This document shows positions 39,862-47,505 of a stretch of DNA of 64,000 nt, in pieces (within the stretch, counting starts at the first letter, position 1; every line of letters starts with the position of its first letter). The stretch lies in NCBI GenBank assembly GCA_905373475.1, contig CAJPTC010000010.1:1-64000 (forward strand), read 5' to 3'. A program made the position numbers and the translations under genes. The notes under the pieces are model-generated. The model saw only the letters and a program-made list of their open reading frames with translations. It was not told the DNA's origin and ran no database searches. The stretch is from Bacteroidia bacterium (lineage in GTDB: Bacteria > Bacteroidota > Bacteroidia > Bacteroidales > CAJPTX01).

Positions 39862-41172
39862 TTACGACCACAGGAAGAGAATTCCGATGATGGCAAAAAG
39901 CGGGAGCAAGATAATGAGGGAGAACTTATACATATAAGCAAAGAAACTCGGCATCTTGATTCCTTCAGCCTCGGCAATGGCTTTTACCATAAAATTCGGA
40001 CCGTTGCCGATATAAGTCATAGACCCAAAAAGTACGGCTCCCATAGAGATGGCTTTTAACAGTATTTCTGGAATTCCAGCTACGTAGGGTGCATCGGCTA
40101 TTTGTGGCAAACCAGAGGCAACCGAATGGAAAGCAAGTGCCGTTGGGGCGTTGTCTAGAAAACCAGAGAGTGCGCCTGTCGCAAAAAAGAAATGAAGAGG
40201 CGAATGTAAGCCCATATTAGAAGCGTGTTCTTGCAAGAAGATCAGCGCAGGTGTCATGGTTATGAAAATCCCGATGAAGAGGAACGCCACCTCGAGGATA
40301 GGATCCCAAGTAAAGCGGTTCGCTTCTCTTACCTTTCGCTTTGTAGTAATGAGCGAAAGAACCATCATTAGAATAATTGCTCCTTCACGTAGGAACTTCC
40401 AGTAGGGACTCCCGGTCTTGATCACTTCAATGTACTGCTCATTGATGAATGCAACAGAAGCAACTATACCGAGCAACCAAATGAAGTTTACCGCCCCCTC
40501 CAAACGTAAAGGTTTCACTTCTGTTACGTCGCGCGCAATGTCTTTTACAGACTCTTTTGCATAGTTGATACGATCCATTATGTAATAGGTCGCAAGCAAT
40601 ACAATGTCTATGATAAACGCCTCAGGGGCAAGTTTCAAGAACCACGTAAACGGTGCACCTCGCAGATAGAGGAGGAATAGTGGCGGATCTCCAAGTGGAG
40701 TTAACAGACCGCCCGCGTTAGCAACAATCGCAATGAAGAAAAGCACCGTATGCACCGTATGTTTACGTTGTTTGTTCGTCTCAAGGACAGGACGAATAAG
40801 CAACATGGCAGCGCCAGTTGTCCCCATAAGGGAGGCAAGAATAGCACCAATACCTAAGAAGAGAGTGTTTACGCCAGGCGTAGCGCGTATATCGCCACTT
40901 AAGCGAATCCCTCCCGTTACGGTAAACAGACCTCCCAGCAGCAACACAAAGGGTATGTAGTCAAACACAATCTGATGTTGCAACTCGTGCCCAAATCCCT
41001 GTGCAATGAGAATTATTGCCGTCGGAATTCCCAACACCAAGGCTACTACGAGCTTGTTGATGTTCTTCTCCCACCAATGTCCTGCCACCACAGGGCCGAT
41101 GGCTATTGATAAGAGCATTAAAACAAACGGTATCAGCAGAAATGCCGAGACCTCATGAGCTATTGGCTCCAT
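39862..41172 (-). CDS. NhaD-type sodium:proton antiporter
   Basis: 436 residues with about 11-12 membrane helices. Motifs include LLGGLFTVTGGIRLSGD, MGTTGAAMLLIRPVL, NAGGLLTPLGDPPLFLLYL, LSGFLDNAPTALAF and MGAVLFGSMTYIGNGPNFM, which are characteristic of the NhaD branch of the ArsB/citrate-transporter superfamily. It exports Na+ in exchange for H+. It follows the DUF5606 gene by 35 bases and ends at a terminator, so the pair probably forms an operon. Confidence 0.9.
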   Translation of the reverse strand: MEPIAHEVSAFLLIPFVLMLLSIAIGPVVAGHWWEKNINKLVVALVLGIPTAIILIAQGFGHELQHQIVFDYIPFVLLLGGLFTVTGGIRLSGDIRATPGVNTLFLGIGAILASLMGTTGAAMLLIRPVLETNKQRKHTVHTVLFFIAIVANAGGLLTPLGDPPLFLLYLRGAPFTWFLKLAPEAFIIDIVLLATYYIMDRINYAKESVKDIARDVTEVKPLRLEGAVNFIWLLGIVASVAFINEQYIEVIKTGSPYWKFLREGAIILMMVLSLITTKRKVREANRFTWDPILEVAFLFIGIFITMTPALIFLQEHASNMGLHSPLHFFFATGALSGFLDNAPTALAFHSVASGLPQIADAPYVAGIPEILLKAISMGAVLFGSMTYIGNGPNFMVKAIAEAEGIKMPSFFAYMYKFSLIILLPLFAIIGILFLWS

Positions 41173-41207
41173 CTATCTAATGTATGATTGTTATTGTTTA
41201 TGCAAAC

Positions 41208-41639
41208 CTATTCCTTGGGCTCTGCCGCAGCCTCCGTCTCAGTTTGGGGAGTATTGGCAAAGTCGCGAACACCAAAGTTTACCAAAATAAGAAACCACTT
41301 GAAGGCTTTCATGATATCCTTGTCGTGTACCTTCACTTCGTGATAATTGGGCAAAATCTTAGCATATAATGCCCGAGCTTCTGCGGTATTCGTTTTCAGG
41401 TCTAGAGCCTTTATTTCTTCTTCGTGAGGGAGCATAGCAGTGAAAACGTCTGCCAAAGGCATATCTTTCCCGTGCATGAACATGGCAATGTCGGCTAACG
41501 AGCTTACCTTGCTCATAAGCGAAACTGCAAAACGAGTACCACCCTCTAGAGGCTCAACGACAAAGCCATGCTTGCTCTTTGCTACAAATTTGTAGAGCCC
41601 CGACTTGCCTGTAATTGCCAAAATTTCTTTCAACTCCAT
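41208..41639 (-). CDS. DUF5606-type protein
   Basis: 143 residues. The N-terminal LKEILAITGKSGLYKFVAKS, then FVVEPLEGGTRFAV and KVSSLADIAMF, match the DUF5606 family, which is found in Bacteroidota and has no known role. The C-terminal half is helical (KILPNYHEVKVHDKDIMKAF) and ends in a short acidic tail. A -7 box lies 25 bases upstream of the ATG. It is followed closely by the NhaD-like antiporter gene. Confidence 0.8.
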   Translation of the reverse strand: MELKEILAITGKSGLYKFVAKSKHGFVVEPLEGGTRFAVSLMSKVSSLADIAMFMHGKDMPLADVFTAMLPHEEEIKALDLKTNTAEARALYAKILPNYHEVKVHDKDIMKAFKWFLILVNFGVRDFANTPQTETEAAAEPKE

Positions 41640-41663
41640 GACCTACCTGTTTTATACCAGCCG

Positions 41664-41671
41664 CAAAATTA
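41664..41671 (-). promoter_or_regulatory. -7 box of the DUF5606 gene
   Basis: TAATTTTG on the minus strand matches TAnnTTTG perfectly, 25 bases before the start at 41639. There is no TTTG at the 19-base spacing. Confidence 0.5.
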
Positions 41672-41833
41672 GGTAATAATACCGTTCCGAATAGCTCTTT
41701 GAAAGAGGAGAAGAACTCCCATTTGCAAAGCACAGGTGTTAAGCGACTAAATGCCCACGCGATGTTGCTCCGTACAAGTATTTAATTGGTATGCCAATGT
41801 GAAAGGTGGTGTTCTACAAATCGCCCTATCAGT

Positions 41834-42703
41834 TTATTTCTTTTGTGGTAGCTTCTTCGATGCCTGTTCAATACTTTTTTCGTCGTTTGCTACTTTACGT
41901 TCCAATTTCTTAATGTCTTCAGCGGGCGGTAGTTCCTCAGGGCGAATACCACGTTGTCCGAGCATTTCGCGTACCGTCTCGTTGTTCTGTACGTGTTCGT
42001 TTGTAATCTGCAACTCTCCTTGCAAATCTTTCTCTTCCACATTGTAGTTTGTCATCTCAGTTGCAAGGTTCTTAGCAGCAATCGTCAAGGTGGGGAGAAA
42101 ATCTGCCAAAGGACGCGTACTTTTTACTCCCAATCGTCGCTTCATATCCTCGGTTGTATGACCACCAAACAATGCCTTATCTCCCTTAGAGCGAATTCGC
42201 GCAAACCCTTTGTCGTCTACACCCCGCTCGTATATATTTTGCGACAATTGCTTTTCAGCTGCGCGCAACTTGTCGCGCGTCTCTAAGCGAGAGAGTAGGC
42301 TAAGGCGCTCTTCTATGAGTTCCGCCTTTCGAGTTTGTACTGCGAAATAGCTTTGTGCAAAAGCAATCTCCTCTTTCTTCGGATCTCCATTTTGCGCAAT
42401 AAGATAGCATGCATAGCGCGTAAGCATAAAGTCAGAGACTTCACGTTTCCCTCCTTTCCCTATTTCGATCATTTTCGTGACCTCACGAAAATGATCATCA
42501 ACGTTAACACCCAACGATTTACAGGAAGCTACTGCTCGGTCTATCGCTACCATAAAGTTCTCCCAACGAGCATACCCCAGAATGGTCTGCAATTCGCGCG
42601 CGAACCATACTTCTATTTGCTCGGTTGCATCGTCACTCTCAATGTAGTGCTCAACGCCATCAAACACAGATTTGTAATGCAGTATACTGTTCTTGTCCAT
42701 CAT
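41834..42703 (-). CDS. dinD: DNA-damage-inducible protein D
   Basis: 289 residues matching the DinD family: ARELQTILGYARWENFMVAI (BRO-N/ KilA-like segment), EIGKGGKREVSDFMLTRYAC, YLIAQNGDPKKEEIAFAQSYF, then RGVDDKGFARIRSKGDKALFGG and a Lys/Glu-rich C-terminus. In E. coli DinD is LexA-regulated and inhibits RecA strand exchange. I see no SOS box upstream, only a -7 box; the Bacteroidota SOS signal is not well defined. The gene is divergent from the helicase at 42865 with 161 bases between. Confidence 0.9.
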   Translation of the reverse strand: MMDKNSILHYKSVFDGVEHYIESDDATEQIEVWFARELQTILGYARWENFMVAIDRAVASCKSLGVNVDDHFREVTKMIEIGKGGKREVSDFMLTRYACYLIAQNGDPKKEEIAFAQSYFAVQTRKAELIEERLSLLSRLETRDKLRAAEKQLSQNIYERGVDDKGFARIRSKGDKALFGGHTTEDMKRRLGVKSTRPLADFLPTLTIAAKNLATEMTNYNVEEKDLQGELQITNEHVQNNETVREMLGQRGIRPEELPPAEDIKKLERKVANDEKSIEQASKKLPQKK

Positions 42704-42750
42704 CCCTAATCAGTTTGTTCTGTTACAGTCTCTATACCAAGAGGTCTTTA

Positions 42751-42758
42751 CAAAAATA
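42751..42758 (-). promoter_or_regulatory. -7 box of dinD
   Basis: TATTTTTG on the minus strand matches TAnnTTTG perfectly, 48 bases before the ATG at 42703. No -33 TTTG at 19 bases. Confidence 0.45.
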
Positions 42759-42864
42759 AGAAAATGCGGCGTGAGCTACAGCGATATACCCTCCCAGACT
42801 TTGCCGAAATACAAAAGAAGAAGAAACGCTTTTTGTATAATTTTACCTTCCTAACAGGGGGAAC

Positions 42865-44601
42865 ATGGACTTAGGAAAGAATTCGGAAATAGAACTCGCA
42901 CGTAACCTCATATTGCATACACACAACAATCTGTTCTTAACAGGTAGGGCGGGGACAGGCAAAACCACATTCTTACATTCGCTTTGTCAGGAACTACGCA
43001 AACCGTACCTCATCGTTGCTCCAACAGGCATTGCTGCCCTCAATGCGCAGGGAACCACCCTTCATTCTCAATTTAACCTCCCACTAGATCCGTATATCCC
43101 TGCCCTCGATTATACCGACAACAACCCACTGTTGAAGCGAATTTCGCAGAAAGAAAAAGTAGCCATCATCAAACAGGTAGAACTCATCATCATAGACGAG
43201 GTGAGTATGGTGCGTGCCGACACGCTTCAAGCACTTAGCGACCGCCTGTGCGAAATACGAAAAACCAACGTACCATTTGCAGGCGTACAGCTACTACTCA
43301 TAGGTGACCTTTACCAGTTGCCGCCTGTAACTACCGAGGAGTGGACTATGATGGAGCAATACTACCGTACGCCGTTCTTCTTCTCATCGCCTGCCTTTAA
43401 GAAAAGCCCGTTCTACTTTCTGGAGTTGCAAAAAATATACAGGCAGAATGATGTAAAATTCATTGAACTCTTGGAAACGATTCGTACAGGCAAAGGGGCA
43501 CTTGCGGCAGCACTAAAACAACTGAATGAACGTGTGGTTACAGAATCTTCAGAGCAAGGACTGCAAGAGGGGCAAATTATCCTAACGGCGCTGCGCAAAC
43601 AGAGTGCCGATTACAATGAGAGATGTCTGCACGCCCTTTCCACAAAAGAATACCACTACGCAGCCAGCATTGACGGGCATTACAATGAAAAAGATGCCCC
43701 CACCGACCTAGATTTGGTGCTCAAGGTCGGCGCTCAGGTGATGTTCGTGCGCAACGAATCGGAGGAAAAGACCTACGTAAATGGAGAATTAGGACGCGTT
43801 TCACAGCTCTCGGACACGGAGATCCAGGTAACTAAATATTCGGGCGGAATGCCTGTAACTGTTGCCAAGGTGAAATGGGAAAAGTACGACTATCGCCTAG
43901 ATCCCACCACGCGCGCTATAAAGAAAACCGTGGTAGGCACATTTGTGCAATATCCGTTGCGTCTGGCGTGGGCAATAACCATACACAAGAGTCAGGGACT
44001 TACCTTTGACCAAGTACGTATCGATGCGCAACGCATTTTTGCCGCAGGGCAACTCTACGTGGCTTTGAGTCGCTGTCGGACTCTGGAAGGAATAGAGCTT
44101 ACAGCCCCCATCCCACAAAATGCTATTCGTGTAAGCGACAAAATAGATGCTTTCATAGAATACTGCCATACGCGTCTTAAGAATCCGAAAGAATTGTTAC
44201 AAGACCTCGAACACTCGAACAATGTGCGCGAAGTGCTCGATACGCTGAATGCCATTTCGCCGAGCCATGAGCGAGAAAAATTAACAGGACAGGCGCTTAA
44301 ACAGGCCATTTGCCTATATGCAGAGCAGAAGCTTGCCGTAGGCCAGCTCCTGGATTGGTACGAGGTCTCAGTTCGTGAGTTTACAGAAAGCGTACTCACT
44401 CTCCTTTTAGAAGAGAAATTCCGCTTACAGGACGTGATTGATGAAAAGACCTTCAGCTACCTACGAGAGAGTTTTTCCCGCACTCCGAAAATGAAAATTA
44501 CAGATAGAATTCAGGAGCTGTACGGCAAGGCGAAATCGTATGAAGTACGGTGGTTTCAGGTATGGGAAGAACAGCAACACGGACTTTTTCGCTTAGAGTA
44601 A
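42865..44601 (+). CDS. Pif1/RecD-like superfamily 1 DNA helicase
   Basis: 578 residues. Walker A GRAGTGKT (27-34), APTGIAALNAQG, Walker B IIIDEVSMVRADTL near 108-121, LLLIGDLYQLPPV, LQKIYRQ, and the C-terminal RLAWAITIHKSQGLTFDQV (motif V region) and YVALSRCRTLEG (motif VI). These define a 5'-3' helicase of the Pif1/RecD-like group. The last ~150 residues are helical (QAICLYAEQKLAVGQLLDWY) and may be an accessory DNA-binding region. It stands alone, divergent from dinD, which suggests a shared role in DNA maintenance, though only by position. Confidence 0.9.
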   Translation: MDLGKNSEIELARNLILHTHNNLFLTGRAGTGKTTFLHSLCQELRKPYLIVAPTGIAALNAQGTTLHSQFNLPLDPYIPALDYTDNNPLLKRISQKEKVAIIKQVELIIIDEVSMVRADTLQALSDRLCEIRKTNVPFAGVQLLLIGDLYQLPPVTTEEWTMMEQYYRTPFFFSSPAFKKSPFYFLELQKIYRQNDVKFIELLETIRTGKGALAAALKQLNERVVTESSEQGLQEGQIILTALRKQSADYNERCLHALSTKEYHYAASIDGHYNEKDAPTDLDLVLKVGAQVMFVRNESEEKTYVNGELGRVSQLSDTEIQVTKYSGGMPVTVAKVKWEKYDYRLDPTTRAIKKTVVGTFVQYPLRLAWAITIHKSQGLTFDQVRIDAQRIFAAGQLYVALSRCRTLEGIELTAPIPQNAIRVSDKIDAFIEYCHTRLKNPKELLQDLEHSNNVREVLDTLNAISPSHEREKLTGQALKQAICLYAEQKLAVGQLLDWYEVSVREFTESVLTLLLEEKFRLQDVIDEKTFSYLRESFSRTPKMKITDRIQELYGKAKSYEVRWFQVWEEQQHGLFRLE

Positions 44602-44657
44602 GCTGTAACCTTTTCTAGCTCCGATCGTCTTACGCAAAACTGTTAAAATACGGGAAC

Positions 44658-47393
44658 ATGAAACAAGCGGTCATTTTTCTTTTCACTATCATCATGCTGT
44701 TTCTACCATGTTGGGTTATGGCACAAAAGGAAGTAGCACACGGCGTGGTGAAAGATAGTGCAGGCGAACCGATCCCGCTGGCGGTAGTACTTACTGTAAA
44801 TCCGCAGGATTCGTCTATTGTAGCGCACACGGTATCGAACTCGGCGGGAGTATTTCGTATAAAAGGAGAATTGGCTGGTAAATTCTGGTTACAAGCCCAC
44901 CAAATGGGCTTCATTACGGCTTCGCGGGAAGTAACTCTCCCCTCAAACGAAAATCTGGAATTTGTACTGAACGATGACCCACAGGAGATTGAGGCAGTAC
45001 GCATAGGGGCACGTCGTGGTGGTATGAATCGCAAAGGGGATACTGTGGGGTATAATTTGAAAGCATACGCCACGGGGATGGAGAAAACCCTTGGAGATGT
45101 GCTAGCCACACTGCCAGGCATTAAGGTTGCCCCCGATGGGCAGGTGACCGCACAAGGCAAGAAGGTGGACAAAATACTCTTCAATGGGCGCGACTATTTC
45201 GGCGGCAACGTAGCAATGGCTACCAAAAACATAGATGCCAACGTGGCAGATACGGTGAGAGTTATTGAGGGGTACAGCGAGTACAACATTTTAGATGGTT
45301 TTCAGAACGTAGATAAAACGGTGATTGACGTGGGTGTAAAGGAGGGAATGCTCAATAATATTTTCGGTAAAGTGGAAGCTGGCGGCGGCTACAAAAATGC
45401 CTATATGGGCAATGCAAAAGCAACCTATATGGGAACACGCCACATGCTTACGGCATTGGCAGCCTCCAACAATGTGGCAGAGCCAGTCTTCTCTATCATG
45501 GACTACATCGCGTTAAAGGGAGGCTTGCAAGATCCCGAGTCGGGCGGATACACCTTGAGGCTGGAACTTGACGAATCTTTATCCCCTGTGATATACCCTA
45601 GAGAGGATACCTACAAAAGCACTGCACACGCAGCCAACCTGCTTTACAACTATCACAAAGAGAAGAAGTTAAAGATCAGCACAGCACTCCTAGTGGCCAA
45701 ATCGGAGAATGATGCCAAATCGGAAACAATACGTACTTTTCTAACAGGAGCACAACAGGGCACATCCTTCAGCACAGGCAACGAGGTATCAAACCAAATG
45801 GAGCATGCGCTGGGGAATTTCAACATTACCTACAATCCTACAGATAAGCTAATGCTTTTGGCAGGAGCAACGGCAGACTATGGCACTCTGAATTCCAAAA
45901 CAACAGCCAACGACTACTATGCGGCGCACCTACTGAATTCGTATGAAAAGAGGTACAGAACGCCTTTGAGTTGGGGTACCAATGGGGGGATCTATTTCCG
46001 TCCGAACAATCATTTGTTTTTCCTCTCATACAAGGTAGAAGGCAAACAAAACAAACCTACCTACGACCTAAATACCTCCGAGCTTGTGCTCCCGCTTTTA
46101 CTTGCTCCCGACAACGGACGCTATGCGCTTCGTTTCCTAACAAAGAAGGATCAACTTACAGCTTCACTGCGTTTGGGTACACGGCTTAAGCTTACGGAGA
46201 CGCAAGAGTTGAAATTCTGGTTAGAGGCCGCAAATCTCAACTATAACCACACTTCCTATTTTGAAACGGCAACGGCTCTTTCGGTACGCCCCAGCTTTCA
46301 GGGCGATCTGAATACAGATCTTCGCTTTGAGCAATACAGTGCCGAATTAGGCGCACGCTGGAGCTACAAGGGAGAAAAGCTATACAGTAGTTTGGGGCTA
46401 GAAGGCAAATATCTCCTACAGGATGCCCAACAACCCCAGCTCTCGCGCAGAGAGGATGGCTTTTACCCAGTACCCCGATTTTCTATCAACTACGACATTG
46501 TCTCGGGTATGGAGGTCGGTCTCAATGTAAGCTCCGATGTCAACACACAATCAGCCGAGGAATTGAGATATGGGCTTGAGGTCTCAAATTATCGTACGAT
46601 AAGCCATAATCGCGGTTTTTCACATCTTGTATATCGCGACAACTCGGCTACCCTTTACTACAGTTATTACCCCACAGAGGCTTCTTACAACATATTGTTC
46701 AACGCCGATTATATGCAGGAGAGCTCTTCGTTGTCGCAAATTCTCCAAGATGGGCTTCTCTCTACCTCGATCCCATTTGGTATTGCACAAAGCGAGCGAT
46801 ACGCTTCTACGCTGATGCTTTCCAATCGCTTTGCAGGTATCTGGACAGTTACCTTAGACGGTTACGTACGTTACTCTACCGCCGACATCTTATCTGGGAA
46901 TCAGATGGCAAAAATGCGTACGTTTCGACAGTCGCTCGGTCTCTCAGCGCGCAGTAGCTATTCTGCATTTTTCAACGTAGAAATGGGAGTAAATGGCAGA
47001 CGCTTACAGTACGAAGTGGCAACCACTCCACGTACTACCGATTATATTGCATCGGCAAATGCTAAGATGCTTTTCACATGGGAAAAATTCCGAGCCGAAC
47101 TGGGAGGCACTTATTCTATTAGTGCTCTCGATAAAGATAGCCCCAGACTTTTCGGACTAGATGCAGAACTCTCGTATGAATTTTCACACGGGCTTTCGGC
47201 AGTACTAATGGGATCTAACCTTCTAAACATTGACATGCGTAAGTGGAAGGATATTTCTTATTCCGAGAATTTGCTGCGTTCGGAGCGTGTTTACTACTCC
47301 CTCCCTGGCTATGCTATGCTGAAATTGCGTTGGGAATTTGGCCAAAAAGGTGGCAAGAATGACCAGATCAAGGTGATTCGTTCTGACGACTAG
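44658..47393 (+). CDS. outer-membrane TonB-type/OMP barrel protein, tandem copy 1
   Basis: 911 residues. Signal peptide (about 1-22, ending VMAQ), then a carboxypeptidase-regulatory-like domain (VAHGVVKDSAGEPIPLAVVL to FITASREVTL), a plug-like segment (TLGDVLATLPGIKVAPDGQV; NGRDYFGGNVAMATKNIDAN; VIEGYSEYNILDGFQNVDKT) and a large strand-rich barrel. It resembles the OMP_b-brl_3 group of TonB-dependent-like receptors with no evident TonB box. It ends with a charged tail after LKLRWEFGQ rather than the usual terminal Phe. The substrate is unknown. About 110 bases separate it from its tandem paralogue. Confidence 0.85.
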   Translation: MKQAVIFLFTIIMLFLPCWVMAQKEVAHGVVKDSAGEPIPLAVVLTVNPQDSSIVAHTVSNSAGVFRIKGELAGKFWLQAHQMGFITASREVTLPSNENLEFVLNDDPQEIEAVRIGARRGGMNRKGDTVGYNLKAYATGMEKTLGDVLATLPGIKVAPDGQVTAQGKKVDKILFNGRDYFGGNVAMATKNIDANVADTVRVIEGYSEYNILDGFQNVDKTVIDVGVKEGMLNNIFGKVEAGGGYKNAYMGNAKATYMGTRHMLTALAASNNVAEPVFSIMDYIALKGGLQDPESGGYTLRLELDESLSPVIYPREDTYKSTAHAANLLYNYHKEKKLKISTALLVAKSENDAKSETIRTFLTGAQQGTSFSTGNEVSNQMEHALGNFNITYNPTDKLMLLAGATADYGTLNSKTTANDYYAAHLLNSYEKRYRTPLSWGTNGGIYFRPNNHLFFLSYKVEGKQNKPTYDLNTSELVLPLLLAPDNGRYALRFLTKKDQLTASLRLGTRLKLTETQELKFWLEAANLNYNHTSYFETATALSVRPSFQGDLNTDLRFEQYSAELGARWSYKGEKLYSSLGLEGKYLLQDAQQPQLSRREDGFYPVPRFSINYDIVSGMEVGLNVSSDVNTQSAEELRYGLEVSNYRTISHNRGFSHLVYRDNSATLYYSYYPTEASYNILFNADYMQESSSLSQILQDGLLSTSIPFGIAQSERYASTLMLSNRFAGIWTVTLDGYVRYSTADILSGNQMAKMRTFRQSLGLSARSSYSAFFNVEMGVNGRRLQYEVATTPRTTDYIASANAKMLFTWEKFRAELGGTYSISALDKDSPRLFGLDAELSYEFSHGLSAVLMGSNLLNIDMRKWKDISYSENLLRSERVYYSLPGYAMLKLRWEFGQKGGKNDQIKVIRSDD

Positions 47394-47440
47394 TTCTCTT
47401 CTTCAAATCTAAGAGACAAAGGCAAGAAATTTGCTGTAAT

Positions 47441-47474
47441 AACGGGCAAGGACGCATTTTGCGCTTTGCCCGTT
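47441..47474 (+). terminator. nested hairpin between the two tandem barrel genes
   Basis: AACGGGCAA pairs with TTGCCCGTT, and an inner CGCA-TTT-TGCG stem lies inside it. There are no T residues in a run after it, so it may be a weak terminator, an attenuator or an RNA-stability element that sets a lower level of the second gene. Confidence 0.55.
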
Positions 47475-47505
47475 GTTGTATACCCACATATAATTTGGAA
47501 TAAAC

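Noticed and set aside
44630..45184. 184-codon minus-strand ORF opposite the start of the first tandem barrel gene
   Set aside because: It is antisense to a well supported signal peptide and regulatory-like domain; its composition (Ser, Arg, Pro-rich) is typical of a shadow frame.
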